A stretch of 64,000 bases of DNA from Pseudomonadales bacterium (GCA_041395945.1 JAWKZN010000001.1:248001-312000); one strand, 5' to 3'; positions 1 to 9,073 are shown, numbered from the stretch's first letter. Notes: generated from the sequence alone by a model not told the origin. Numbers and translations: made by a program.

Positions 1-358
1 CGTCCGGATCGAGAATCATCGAGGAGAAATAGGTGAGCAGATCCCGGTGGGTGCTGCTCAGACGGGACTCCGCCATCGCGGCTTCACCCGCCTTGCTGGA
101 GATGAAGCGGAAGCAATCGGCGATGTCCGCCTGTTTGCCGATCACTTCGGCAAGGCGTTCGTTCAGCACGTTGTGGAGTAATTCGAGATCCGACTCCTGA
201 ATGCCGGCGTCTTCGGGATTGAGCACCACGTTGGCCCACAGGGTCGCGATGTAGAGTCGATACACATTCTTGTCGATGAATCGCTCCGCGACGGTCGAGC
301 GCTCTGCGAGATCGTCGAGGATGGGTGCGAACGCCCAGCGGAGTTCTTCTTCGGTCAT
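1..358 (-). CDS. Partial hypothetical protein (C-terminus beyond the left edge)
   Basis: Leftward reading frame starting with ATG at 358 and still open at base 1, giving 119 residues without a stop. The start overlaps the stop of the upstream gene as ATGA (355-358), which implies translational coupling and one operon with the ferritin-like gene. The visible part begins MTEEELRWAFAPILDDLAER and looks mostly alpha-helical, with no signal peptide and no motif I recognise. I do not assign a function; its coupling to a ferritin-like protein is the only clue. Confidence 0.6.
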   Translation of the reverse strand, partial: MTEEELRWAFAPILDDLAERSTVAERFIDKNVYRLYIATLWANVVLNPEDAGIQESDLELLHNVLNERLAEVIGKQADIADCFRFISSKAGEAAMAESRLSSTHRDLLTYFSSMILDPD

Positions 359-957
359 CGGGGGCGGAGCGTTTTGAGGGTTTCCAGCGTGTTTCCGAGT
401 CGGTCCAGTCTGGCCAGGATCTCGCCCAGGAGAGCGTCTTCCTGAGGATTGTCACGATCTGCGCTCAGGGCGGGGCCGTCGGTGCGTTCTGCGGTGCCTG
501 ACTTCCGGGTGTCTCTGGCAGCCAGGCGCTGGCAGGCGGCCTCGAGCCGGCGTTGTGTATCCCGCTCTTCGGCGATAAACCTGCCCAGCAGGGCGCCGGT
601 CTCGGCATCGATAGTGGGATCCTGAAAAAGACTGGTCAGCGCATCGTTCCGGCGTCCAGCGCTGTCCGAAGTGATCAGACGCTGGAATTTTTCCTGATCC
701 GACGCCGATGATCCGGCGCAGGCGAGATCGTCCGCGAATCTGTCCGGCGGTGTCTGGCGTACCTGAAAGCCGAGTTCGCTCAGCCGCTTGCGGAAGGCGG
801 CCGCATGCTCGGCTTCCCGGATGGCGATCATCCTCAGTTCACCAGCCAGTTCGGCGCAGGGAGTCGACCGGGCCCAGGCATCGAGTACCTGATGGCCGCG
901 CGCCTCACCCACAGCGATCGCGTTCAGCAGGCCGAGATAGCTGGGTTTCTCACTCAT
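355..957 (-). CDS. Ferritin-like (rubrerythrin-fold) domain protein
   Basis: 200 residues from ATG 957. The frame is open further upstream to 1047, but MSEKPSYLGLL is the natural start of the helical domain and the extension runs into the divergent promoter region. Helix 1 carries a Glu (about residue 18, AVGEARGH) and helix 2 an ExxH pair (REAEH, about 48-51). A second helical half contains FIAEERDTQ. This is the arrangement of ferritin-like di-iron or di-iron-derived domains. The C-terminus is a probable coiled coil (ALLGEILARLDRL). The role could be oxidoreductase, iron handling or structural, because the second metal-ligand set is not clearly complete. It is co-transcribed with the partial gene at 1-358 (ATGA overlap) and divergent from the acyl-CoA dehydrogenase pair. 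Confidence 0.6.
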   Translation of the reverse strand: MSEKPSYLGLLNAIAVGEARGHQVLDAWARSTPCAELAGELRMIAIREAEHAAAFRKRLSELGFQVRQTPPDRFADDLACAGSSASDQEKFQRLITSDSAGRRNDALTSLFQDPTIDAETGALLGRFIAEERDTQRRLEAACQRLAARDTRKSGTAERTDGPALSADRDNPQEDALLGEILARLDRLGNTLETLKTLRPR

Positions 958-1118
958 GGCTGGAATTTTCCTGGCACGGACGACCAGTGTAGAGAACCCG
1001 GTTGTCAGCCTCAATGGCGAACCCCGGGCGGTGAGTGGGTCAGTCATGGTTTGATCCCCGGTGAGTGCCTCGGTTAACGTAGCCGACTGTTTGCCAAACG
1101 GTCTGCCAGGAGGGCACT

Positions 1119-2261
1119 GTGCTGCAGTTCGATCCGATAGCCTTGCCCGAGTCCTCGATTGCGCTGCGGGAAGAAGTTCGCGCCTTTCTGGCGCTGCACG
1201 CCCATCATCTCTCCCACCCGAACTCGGACTTCAGTACCGGCCACGATCCGGAATTTTCGGCCAGGCTGGGTGAGCGGGGCTGGATCGGCATGACCTGGCC
1301 GACAGAATACGGTGGCGGCGGGCGTTCCTTTTTTGATCGTTACGTGGTCACCGAAGAACTGCTCGCCGCGGGCGCGCCGGTCAGTGCGCACTGGATTGCT
1401 GACCGGCAGAGCGGTCCCCTGCTGTTGCGCTTCGGTACCGAAGCCCAGCGGTGCACCTATCTCCCCGGCATCACGCGAGGTGAATCCTACTTTTCCATCG
1501 GTATGAGCGAGCCGAACACCGGATCTGATCTGGCTTCGGTGCGCACCACGGCGCGACGCAGCGGCGATGGCTGGCTCATCAACGGCACCAAACTCTGGTC
1601 GACGGATGCACAGCGTAATCACTATCTGATCGCGCTGGTGAGAACCGAACCGCCTTCGGAAAACCGGCACGCGGGTCTGTCGCAGATCATTGTCGACCTG
1701 AAGCGCGACGGTGCCGTGGTGCGGCCGATCCGTAACATGGCCGGTGGTGAGGACTTCAATGAGATTCAGTTCGACGATGTCCTGGTGCCGGAAGATCGGA
1801 TAGTCGGCGAACCGGGGAATGGCTGGCGGCAGGTGACCAGTGAACTGGCCTATGAGCGCAGCGGTCCGGAACGCTTTCTGTCGGCGCTGCGGGTGCTCGT
1901 GGAATTCGTTCGCGCGGTCGGCCCGGCACCCGATGCGGCGCAGGCCGCCGCCATTGGCCGAGCGGTTTCCCACCTGCTGGCACTGCGACGGATGTCGATC
2001 TCGGTCGCTGGAATGCTGGAAGAGGGCAAGAGTCCGGATGTCGAAGCGGCGCTGGTCAAGGCACTCGGCAATGACTTCGAAAAACTGCTGCCGGAAATGC
2101 TGCGGCAGGCGGCCCCCGCACTGCTGACCGACCAGCCCGAGTGGCGTACCTTCCGTGAGACCTTCACGGACACGCTGCTGCTGTCGCCCTCCTTCACTAT
2201 CCGCGGCGGCACCCGGGAAATTCTCCGCGGTGTAATAGCGCGTGGACTGGGTTTGCGCTGA
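1119..2261 (+). CDS. Acyl-CoA dehydrogenase, large subunit of a two-gene enzyme
   Basis: 380 residues from a GTG start preceded by AGGAGG (1108-1113). Acyl-CoA dehydrogenases oxidise acyl-CoA to 2-enoyl-CoA with FAD and pass electrons to ETF. The N-terminal helical domain, the FAD-contacting strand (SIGMSEPNTGSDLAS, near residues 128-142) and the C-terminal GGTREILRGVIARGL segment are in the expected order. The next gene (2302) is a second, shorter family member carrying the HGAMGYTHEHR catalytic-region motif. Side-by-side unequal subunits are known from the alpha2beta2 dehydrogenases of actinobacterial sterol side-chain breakdown (ChsE types), and I infer the same architecture here. The substrate is unknown; a branched or ring-bearing acyl-CoA is plausible. 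Confidence 0.88.
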   Translation: MLQFDPIALPESSIALREEVRAFLALHAHHLSHPNSDFSTGHDPEFSARLGERGWIGMTWPTEYGGGGRSFFDRYVVTEELLAAGAPVSAHWIADRQSGPLLLRFGTEAQRCTYLPGITRGESYFSIGMSEPNTGSDLASVRTTARRSGDGWLINGTKLWSTDAQRNHYLIALVRTEPPSENRHAGLSQIIVDLKRDGAVVRPIRNMAGGEDFNEIQFDDVLVPEDRIVGEPGNGWRQVTSELAYERSGPERFLSALRVLVEFVRAVGPAPDAAQAAAIGRAVSHLLALRRMSISVAGMLEEGKSPDVEAALVKALGNDFEKLLPEMLRQAAPALLTDQPEWRTFRETFTDTLLLSPSFTIRGGTREILRGVIARGLGLR

Positions 2262-2301
2262 TGAATCCGCACAGTAAACCATCCGCGGCTGGAGACTGCC
2301 T

Positions 2302-3261
2302 GTGAATACCAGTGACATGCTCGTCGATACCGTCACCCGGATCCTTGCCGATCACTGTGACAAGGTGCTCCACGATTCAGCTGAGGCGGGCACCTTTCCG
2401 GAAGCACTCTTTGATCTTCTGCAGGCCAACGGTCTGTATGAGATTGCGGTGCAGGACAGTGGTGTCGAACTCAGTGCCGTGTTTGCAGTACTTGAGACTG
2501 CAGGTCGGTTCGCGCTGCCGATCCCCCTCGCCGAACTTGTTTTTGCCCGCCGCTGGCTGCAGCAGAGTGAGTCGATGGTTTCCATCGGTGTGGCGACAGC
2601 GGATGGTGCAGCCCAGGTGCCCTGGGGGCGTCGTGTCGATGAGGTGATCGCTCTCTCCCCGGCAGGTGGCGGGTTGCAGCTCATGCGGCCGGTCACCGTG
2701 GAGCCGGGTGTGAGTCTTGCAGGAGAAGCACGGGACAGCGTGAGTGCTGTCGAGCGCCGGGAACTGCTCTGCGAAGAACCCGCCTTTGCGTTGCTGGCCC
2801 TTTCCCGGGTGGCGCTGATGGCGGGCGCACTGCGCCAGGTGCTCGACCTGTCGCTGAGCTACGCGGGCGAGCGGGAGCAGTTCGGCCGCCCGATTTCGGG
2901 ATTTCAGGCCATACAGCACTACCTGGCCCTGATGGCGGCCGAGGTGGCGGCTGCAGGTCGTGCCGCCCGGGCGGCAGCGATGGCGGCGGACGGTGACCTG
3001 GCCGATGAGCGTTTTCTGCTCGAAGTGGCGGCGGCCAAATCCAGAGTCGGAGAGGCGGTAGGCTTCGTGGTCGAAACCGCCCATCAGATTCACGGCGCCA
3101 TGGGCTACACCCACGAACACCGGCTGCACCATTTTACCCGCCGGCTCTGGTGCTGGCGGGAGGAGTACGGTAACGAGCGTTACTGGCAGGCGCTGCTCGG
3201 TGAGCGGGTCGCCGCCCGGGGTGCGGACAACCTCTGGAGTTTCCTTGCCAGCCGCGGCTGA
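2302..3261 (+). CDS. Acyl-CoA dehydrogenase, small subunit
   Basis: 319 residues, GTG start with GGAGA at 2291-2295 and a 40-bp gap from the preceding dehydrogenase. The N-terminal half is shortened and poorly conserved for the family. The C-terminal half keeps the REQFGRPISGFQAIQH segment that contacts FAD at the subunit interface, and QIHGAMGYTHEHRLHHF. The Glu in THEH aligns with the catalytic base of medium-chain acyl-CoA dehydrogenase. Together with the 1119 gene this fits a heteromeric enzyme in which this subunit supplies the base. The following gene overlaps its end. Confidence 0.85.
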   Translation: MNTSDMLVDTVTRILADHCDKVLHDSAEAGTFPEALFDLLQANGLYEIAVQDSGVELSAVFAVLETAGRFALPIPLAELVFARRWLQQSESMVSIGVATADGAAQVPWGRRVDEVIALSPAGGGLQLMRPVTVEPGVSLAGEARDSVSAVERRELLCEEPAFALLALSRVALMAGALRQVLDLSLSYAGEREQFGRPISGFQAIQHYLALMAAEVAAAGRAARAAAMAADGDLADERFLLEVAAAKSRVGEAVGFVVETAHQIHGAMGYTHEHRLHHFTRRLWCWREEYGNERYWQALLGERVAARGADNLWSFLASRG

Positions 3262-4234
3262 ACTTCCGCCGCGTCCCGAAGCACCCCTGACTCTGGGTAT
3301 CAGCCAGTGTCTGCTGGGTGAGGAAGTGCGCTACGACGGCAGCGGCGCGAAATCCTCGTTTCCGCATGCAGCACTGGCTGGACTGTTCGAATACCGTGGT
3401 ATCTGCCCGGAGATGGGCATCGGGATGGGCGTACCCCGGGCGCCGATCCGTCTCATCGAGGGCGCGGCCGGGGCCAGGGCAGTGGGCGTGCAGGACCCTG
3501 CGGCTGATTTCACCGATCGTCTCCAGGACTTCGGAGCGCGGATGGTGCCTGGTCTGAGGGATGTCTCCGGCTATGTTTTCATGAAGAACTCGCCGAGTTG
3601 CGGCCTGTTCCGGGTGAAGGTATATCCCCACGACGGCAGCGGCGTGACGGGCGCTCCCGAGCATCGGGGGAGAGGCATCTACGCAGAGGCCGTCGTGGCC
3701 GGTTTACCGGAACTGCCCGTGGAGGAGAGCGGCAGGCTCAATGATGTGGTGCTGCGCGAGAATTTCGTGACCCGTGTTTATGCTTATGCACACTGGCAGC
3801 GTTTCCTCGCGGCAGGTCTCACCGCGCATGGCCTGATCGCCTTCCACAGCAGATACAAATATCTGCTGATGGCGCACAGCACGGTGCACTACCGGGATGC
3901 CGGCAGGCTGCTCGGCGATCTGAGTGTGGATCTGCCCGGGGTTGCGCAGCGCTACGTCGGGATTCTCATGGCGGGGCTGACCATACCCGCCACCCGGAAG
4001 AGCCACGCCAACGTGCTCTCACATCTGCAGGGCTATCTCAAGCGCGCACTCGATGGGCCGTCCCGGCAGGAGCTGGACGGTCTGGTCGCCCGCTATCGAA
4101 CCGGCGAACTGCCGCTGCTCGCACCGATCACGATGCTGAAACATTACTTCCGCCTGCACCCGGACGAATACATCGACTATCAGGTGTATCTGGATCCACA
4201 TCCCCAGGCGGCGGCGCTGCGGCGCCCGCTCTGA
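3245..4234 (+). CDS. rudS: DUF523-DUF1722 fusion, RudS-like 4-thiouridine desulfidase
   Basis: An N-terminal DUF523 (TudS-like) domain is followed by a C-terminal DUF1722 domain. DUF523 proteins of the TudS type bind a [4Fe-4S] cluster through three Cys and remove sulfur from thiouracil compounds. The DUF523-DUF1722 fusion has been described as RudS, which de-modifies 4-thiouridine in tRNA. Candidate cluster ligands are Cys in GISQCLLGEE (near 22), GICPEMGIGMG (near 54) and NSPSCGL (near 118). The DUF1722 half includes FHSRYKYLLMAHS and LKHYF. I place the start at TTG 3245 because GGAG lies at 3236-3239. A GTG at 3200 is also in frame but would overlap the upstream gene by 62 bp. About 329 residues; convergent with the ABC genes. 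Confidence 0.82.
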   Translation: MPAAAELPPRPEAPLTLGISQCLLGEEVRYDGSGAKSSFPHAALAGLFEYRGICPEMGIGMGVPRAPIRLIEGAAGARAVGVQDPAADFTDRLQDFGARMVPGLRDVSGYVFMKNSPSCGLFRVKVYPHDGSGVTGAPEHRGRGIYAEAVVAGLPELPVEESGRLNDVVLRENFVTRVYAYAHWQRFLAAGLTAHGLIAFHSRYKYLLMAHSTVHYRDAGRLLGDLSVDLPGVAQRYVGILMAGLTIPATRKSHANVLSHLQGYLKRALDGPSRQELDGLVARYRTGELPLLAPITMLKHYFRLHPDEYIDYQVYLDPHPQAAALRRPL

Positions 4235-4244
4235 AACAGCGCGG

Positions 4245-6125
4245 TCACCCCGCAACCGGCTGTGTGGCCAGCTGTGCGCTCGCCTCCTGCAGACTCTGTT
4301 GCCGGTACAGCTCGAAATAGTGTCCACCCGCCGCCATCAGCTCAGCGTGGCTGCCGCTTTCGGTAATGCGCCCGTCTTCGATCACCAGAATCCGGGTAGC
4401 GTTACGGATGGTGGACAGCCGGTGGGCGATCACGAAGGCGATCCGCCCTTCGAGCAGCTGGCTCAAGCCCCGCTGGATGTGCTGCTCGGTTTCCGTGTCG
4501 ACGGAGGACGTGGCCTCATCCATCACCAGTATCTGAGGGTCTGCCAGAATTGCCCGGGCGAAAGACACCAGCTGCTTCTGCCCTGCTGAGAGGCGACTGC
4601 CACCCTCACCGGCGGAGGTCTGGTAGCCCTGCTCGAGCTTGAGGATGAAATCGTGGGCACCGGCAAGCTGTGCGGCAGCGATGACCTCCTCGTCGGTGGC
4701 CTCGAGACGTCCGTAGCGGATATTTTCGAGAATGCTGTCGCTGAACACATGGGCGTTCTGCAGCACCATGCCCAGATTCGATTGCAGCCAGTGCAGGCTG
4801 CGATTCCGATAATCGAGACCGTCGATGAGCACCGAACCCCGGGTAGGTTCGTAGAAGCGGCAGATCACATTCACCAGGGTGCTCTTACCACCACCGGTGG
4901 GCCCCACGATGGCGATGGTTTCACCGCGTCGAACCCGCAGGTTGATGTCTTCGAGCACCGGCTGCTGGGGATCGTAGGCGAAGCACAGGTTTTTCAGTTC
5001 GATTGTGCCGATGCGTGATTCGCCGCCGTCCTCCGCGTAGCGTGCCGTCTTCTGATGCGCGTGTGTGCGCATGGCTTCACGCACCGAATCCGCGTCCCGG
5101 ATATCGGCTTCCGCGTGGATCAGGCTGAGAATTCTCTCCGCAGACGCCTGGGCCATCTGCATCTCGGCGAACCATCGGCCCAGCTGTTCGACGGGATCGA
5201 AAAAGTGCCGGGTGTAGGCCATGAAGGCGACCAGGGTGCCGGCACTGAGGACACCACCGATCAGATCGAATCCACCGATGGCCAGTGCCAGACCCGTGGC
5301 GAGACTGGCGAGGGTCAGCACGATGGGCACATAGATGGCGGCCTGGGTCTGATTGAGGACCGAGGCTGAGTACATGCTGCCCGTGAGATCCTGGAATTCC
5401 TTCAGGTTTTCCCGCTCGCGGACAAACGCCTTGCTGGTCAGCACACCCATGATGGCTTCGTTGTAGGACGCCGTGATCCGGGAATTGGTCGCGCGCACCC
5501 GGCGTGCACTGCGCAGTATGCGTCGCTGAAAACGACTCGATACCCAGGCAAGCATCGGCAGGATCAGCAGCACGGCCACAGCGAGTTTCGCATTCATCAC
5601 CAGCATGGCGATTGCGATGCCCAGCATCATCGTCGCACCCCAGACGAGATCGAGGAATCCCCATGCCAGGATGTTTGAAAGGCGTTCGCAGTCGGACGTC
5701 ATGCGTGCCATCAGCCAGCCGACCGGACGGTAGTCGTAAAAGCTGAAGGACAGCCGCTGCAGATTCTCGAACCCGTCCCGGCGGATGTCGTGGCTGATGT
5801 GGGTACGCAGCTTGCCACCCATCCAGATGAAGCCGCCGATGGAAGCCGAGATGCCCAGGGTGCAGAGCAGATAGCCGAGCATCCAGGGCCACAGCTCGGC
5901 CTCCAGGCCGGACACAGCTACCGCATCGACCACTCCCCGGGTGAGCAGCGGGAAGGACACATCCAGTGATGCGGTGATGAAGGCGAACAGTCCCAGCCAG
6001 AAAAGCTCCCGGGGATATTGTTTCGCGTAGACAAACAGCTTTCCCCACAGGTCCAGGTTCATGCGCGCCGCGAGCGCGTCGTCATCAAAGCCGTCGTCGT
6101 AATTTTCGTCGTCGTAGGTATCCAT
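4245..6125 (-). CDS. ABC exporter half-transporter, catalytically canonical subunit
   Basis: 626 residues: an acidic N-terminus (YDDENYDDGFDDD), six membrane helices in the type I exporter fold (about residues 40-330), then the nucleotide-binding domain. Walker A is GPTGGGKST (about 407), the signature is LSAGQ (about 511) and Walker B is ILVMDEATSS (about 533) with the catalytic Glu present. The Gly-to-Ala change in the signature is what is expected of the partner that lends its signature to a degenerate site. It lies 3 bp downstream of the other half-transporter gene, so the two almost certainly form a heterodimer of the MdlAB/BmrCD/TM287-288 class. The substrate is probably lipid or drug-like, which sequence alone cannot settle. 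Confidence 0.92.
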   Translation of the reverse strand: MDTYDDENYDDGFDDDALAARMNLDLWGKLFVYAKQYPRELFWLGLFAFITASLDVSFPLLTRGVVDAVAVSGLEAELWPWMLGYLLCTLGISASIGGFIWMGGKLRTHISHDIRRDGFENLQRLSFSFYDYRPVGWLMARMTSDCERLSNILAWGFLDLVWGATMMLGIAIAMLVMNAKLAVAVLLILPMLAWVSSRFQRRILRSARRVRATNSRITASYNEAIMGVLTSKAFVRERENLKEFQDLTGSMYSASVLNQTQAAIYVPIVLTLASLATGLALAIGGFDLIGGVLSAGTLVAFMAYTRHFFDPVEQLGRWFAEMQMAQASAERILSLIHAEADIRDADSVREAMRTHAHQKTARYAEDGGESRIGTIELKNLCFAYDPQQPVLEDINLRVRRGETIAIVGPTGGGKSTLVNVICRFYEPTRGSVLIDGLDYRNRSLHWLQSNLGMVLQNAHVFSDSILENIRYGRLEATDEEVIAAAQLAGAHDFILKLEQGYQTSAGEGGSRLSAGQKQLVSFARAILADPQILVMDEATSSVDTETEQHIQRGLSQLLEGRIAFVIAHRLSTIRNATRILVIEDGRITESGSHAELMAAGGHYFELYRQQSLQEASAQLATQPVAG

Positions 6126-6128
6126 GGG

Positions 6129-7994
6129 TTATCCCTGACGTGTTTCCGAGGCGGACAGATCCGCACGGATGGATTCATCCAGTGCACCCTGTATCCGGCA
6201 CAGGCGCCGGTAGGGTCCTGCCACGGCGGCAAGCTCCCGGTGGGTGCCGAGCTGCACCATGCGGCCGCCTTCGAGCACCATGATCCGATCAGCGTGCACC
6301 ACAGAACTCAGGCGATGCGCGATGATGAGGGTCGTCTGCCGCCCCTTGCGGCGGCGCAGTGCTTCGAGGATGTGCCGTTCAGTACCGGTGTCCACGGCAG
6401 ACAGGGCGTCGTCCAGCACCAGCACCGGAGGATCCTTCAGCAGCGCGCGAGCCAGGGCCAGGCGCTGACGCTGGCCACCGGACAGGGTCACGCCCCGCTC
6501 CCCGACCTGGGCTTCGAAGCCCTCCGGGAAGCGCTCGATGGAGGTGCGGATTGCGGCTTCCTCGCAGGCCGCCAGCACATCCGGCTCCGGAGCGCTGGGT
6601 CGACCCACGGCCAGATTGGCGCGGATGGACCGGGAATACAGGAAGGGATCCTGCAGCACCACGCCGATCTGCTGCCGCAGCCACTGACGATTGAGCTGGT
6701 CGACGTTGACACCGTCGAAGAGGACCTCACCCGCGGTAATCGGATACATGCGCAGCAGCACGCGGATCAGACTGGTCTTGCCGGCGCCGGGCGGGCCGAC
6801 GATGGCCAGGGTTTCGCCGGGCTCGATATGGATGCTCAGATCCTTGAGCACCGGCTCGTCGCTGCGGTAGGCGAAGGTGAGATGACGGATCGAGATATCA
6901 CCCCGGGCGCGACCGCTGGCAGGTGCGAGCTCCGCACTTTCCTCCGGCTCTGTCAGAACTTCGTGAATGCGCTGCAGGGACACCACTGCTTTACCCGAGT
7001 CCGTGAGCACTCTGCCGAGCTGGCGGATCGGCCACATCACGATCGATACATAGGTGGTAAAGGCAAACAGTTCACCCACCGTAAGGGTGCCCTGCATGAT
7101 GAAGCGGGCGCCCACGAACAGGACAATACCGATCTGGGTCATGGCGATCAGATCGCTCAGGCTCCAGTACAGACCCATGAGGCGGATGAGCCGGTGGTTG
7201 TGATTGCGGAAATTGCGGTTTTTTTCCGCAAATTTCTCGATTTCATGGGCCTGGCGCGCAAACGCCCGCACCACCCGGATGCCGGTGAGGTTTTCCTGCA
7301 GGGCGGCGGTCATCTCGGCTTCCGCTTCGTCGGTGATCTGAAAGACGTCTTTGACTCTGGTGAAAAACAGGTAGGCGCCGATGACCAGCAGCGGCATCAG
7401 ACAGACAGACATCCAGGCCAGTGTCGGGTTGAGAGAGAAAAGAAAGGGCAGCACACACAGCAGCAGCATCACAGCGCGACCGATCTCCACCACGTCGCTG
7501 GCCAGGAATACCCGCAGTGTTTCCACATCGGAACTCGCGCGCTGCACCAGATCTCCGGTATCCGCGTCGTCGTAGTAGCGGGCCTGGAGATGATGCATGT
7601 GGTGATAGAGGTGTTCGCGCAGGCGCTTCACCACCGCTTCGGAAGCCACAGCTGCCAGCCGGCCACGGCTGAACAGAAACATGCCGGCAACCGCCGTCAT
7701 CAGAATTGCAGCAACTGCGGAGAGCACCAGATAAGTGACATAGGGATCGGAACCGGCCAGCCAGCCCGCCAGTGTCAGCAGCTGGGGCTGGGCAAAGGAG
7801 AAGTCCTGTTCCACGACCACATCGATGGCGTACTTCGCCACCAGCGGTGCTCCGAACAGCAGGACACTCATCACCGCGGTGGAAATGACCGCGAAAGTGT
7901 AGTGCGAGCGCTGCCCTCGGGTAACCTGCCAGAGGTTCTCGGTGGAGTATTTATGTGCTGTCTGCGTCATCGTGCTATCCAAAAAACCTGTCAT
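6129..7994 (-). CDS. ABC exporter half-transporter, degenerate-site subunit
   Basis: Up to 621 residues. Membrane domain (about 30-320) then nucleotide-binding domain with Walker A GPPGAGKTS (about 398), canonical signature LSGGQ (about 501) and Walker B VLVLDDALS (about 522). The Asp that follows the Walker B Asp replaces the usual catalytic Glu. In known heterodimeric exporters this subunit forms the degenerate ATP site with the partner's altered signature, and that partner (4245-6125) indeed has LSAGQ. A second possible start, ATG at 7970, has GGATAG upstream. First gene of a two-gene operon. Confidence 0.92.
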   Translation of the reverse strand: MTGFLDSTMTQTAHKYSTENLWQVTRGQRSHYTFAVISTAVMSVLLFGAPLVAKYAIDVVVEQDFSFAQPQLLTLAGWLAGSDPYVTYLVLSAVAAILMTAVAGMFLFSRGRLAAVASEAVVKRLREHLYHHMHHLQARYYDDADTGDLVQRASSDVETLRVFLASDVVEIGRAVMLLLCVLPFLFSLNPTLAWMSVCLMPLLVIGAYLFFTRVKDVFQITDEAEAEMTAALQENLTGIRVVRAFARQAHEIEKFAEKNRNFRNHNHRLIRLMGLYWSLSDLIAMTQIGIVLFVGARFIMQGTLTVGELFAFTTYVSIVMWPIRQLGRVLTDSGKAVVSLQRIHEVLTEPEESAELAPASGRARGDISIRHLTFAYRSDEPVLKDLSIHIEPGETLAIVGPPGAGKTSLIRVLLRMYPITAGEVLFDGVNVDQLNRQWLRQQIGVVLQDPFLYSRSIRANLAVGRPSAPEPDVLAACEEAAIRTSIERFPEGFEAQVGERGVTLSGGQRQRLALARALLKDPPVLVLDDALSAVDTGTERHILEALRRRKGRQTTLIIAHRLSSVVHADRIMVLEGGRMVQLGTHRELAAVAGPYRRLCRIQGALDESIRADLSASETRQG

Positions 7995-8296
7995 TCGCCG
8001 AATGGTGAAGCGGGTTCTCGAGGATGGCGCTGAGGTTCTGGGTGAAGGACCTCAGCAACGCCTGGGTGGGTGTGGAGAGCCCGCGACTGCTCCCGGGCTT
8101 TCCACATGCAACGCTAAGCGGACGTTATCTCAATGTGGCGCTCACCGGTGCGGACGTCTGTCCGCGTCGGGTCGTATCTGTCGGGTAATGATTCCAGAAC
8201 ATGTCGACCTCCCGATAAGCGCTGAAAGTGCGTCCTGTGGACGCATTGAAATGGCGTCGTTTGAAATGAGGGGGCGGATCTTACTCGATTTCCGCC
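7995..8296. other. Intergenic region with two inverted repeats
   Basis: About 300 bp between the ABC exporter operon (leaving leftward) and the 3' end of the methyltransferase gene. It must contain the exporter promoter, but I see no convincing -35/-10 pair. It holds a perfect 7-bp inverted repeat with a 3-nt loop at 8229-8245 (TGCGTCC/GGACGCA), which has no T-run and could be an operator, and the hairpin at 8272-8297 listed separately. A rightward open frame across the region lacks any recognisable protein features. Confidence 0.4.
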
Positions 8297-8297
8297 C
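8272..8297 (-). terminator. Candidate hairpin terminator after the methyltransferase gene
   Basis: GGGCGGA (8272-8278) pairs with TCCGCCC (8291-8297) around a 12-nt loop, directly at the stop codon of the leftward methyltransferase gene. The following T-run on the minus strand is weak (CCTCATTTC), so rho-independent function is uncertain. Confidence 0.35.
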
Positions 8298-9073
8298 TAG
8301 GGTTCAATGAACCGATACATGAATCGGGAGGTATGCGAGCGGATCGCGGGATCGAATACTCCGACATCGAGGGGATCGGCGCTGTTCTCCAGCAGGGTAC
8401 TGGCCCCATCGAAAACAAAGCCGTGTGCTTCGATGTCGCGGCGCGCAAACTCGGGATCGATGCGATGAAGTTCCTGGGCGGCGGCGGAGCCGCTGCCCGC
8501 TTTCGCAACATGATCGATGATTGCCAGCACCCCGCCAGGCTTGAGAACCCGGTGGAGCATCGCGAAAGCCTGCTCCGGATCGATCTGCCAGCCGTCGGTC
8601 CGGTAGTAGAAATCATGGTAGGTCATCACCATCAGCACCAGGTCTACGGAGTCGTCGGGCAGGTCGATCGCGTCGATCTCCCGGTCGTAGCGGATCACGT
8701 TGGGCAGACGATTTCCGCGCAGGCGTTCATTGAGCGCATCCCCGGCAAATCCGAGATAGGCCTGGTTGTTGTGCAGATAGACCGTTCCATCGGCACCAAT
8801 CGCCCGGGAGACGATCTCGCTGAAATAACCACCCCCGGCAAACAGATCCAGTACCACGCCATCCTTGGGCACGCCGAAGAACCGCAGGGTTTCTGCGGGC
8901 AGGCTGGTGGTGTCGCGCTCTCTGTCCGCGTCCGGACGGGCAGGATCGGCGACGGCGTCATCGATCGCGTCTGCGCGGGCCTGATCGGGTGTGAATCCGA
9001 TGCTGCAGAGGGCGATCAGGAGCAGTACTGTGGTGGTGAGCTTTTGCGTGTTGGAATCGACGCGCACTATCAT
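8297..9073 (-). CDS. Exported SAM-dependent methyltransferase-like protein
   Basis: 258 residues from ATG 9073, chosen because GGAGAA lies just upstream and because longer forms run into the divergent tesB start. The N-terminus (MIVRVDSNTQKL then a hydrophobic stretch VLLLIALCSIGF, ending near QARADA) is a signal peptide, so the protein is probably periplasmic. Motif I of class I methyltransferases is present as DLFAGGGYFSEI, followed by a DLVLMVMTYHDFY segment and VLKPGGVLAIIDH. An exported protein would have no obvious SAM supply, so either it binds another ligand or the leader is a membrane anchor. A few such predicted exported methyltransferases recur in proteobacteria; their function is not known to me. 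Confidence 0.8.
   Translation of the reverse strand: MIVRVDSNTQKLTTTVLLLIALCSIGFTPDQARADAIDDAVADPARPDADRERDTTSLPAETLRFFGVPKDGVVLDLFAGGGYFSEIVSRAIGADGTVYLHNNQAYLGFAGDALNERLRGNRLPNVIRYDREIDAIDLPDDSVDLVLMVMTYHDFYYRTDGWQIDPEQAFAMLHRVLKPGGVLAIIDHVAKAGSGSAAAQELHRIDPEFARRDIEAHGFVFDGASTLLENSADPLDVGVFDPAIRSHTSRFMYRFIEP

Noticed and set aside
1074..2336. 420-residue leftward open frame
   Set aside because: Antisense to a well-supported acyl-CoA dehydrogenase gene.
6018..8033. 671-residue rightward open frame opposite the ABC genes
   Set aside because: Antisense to two clear ABC transporter genes; composition is His/Gln-rich with no domain.
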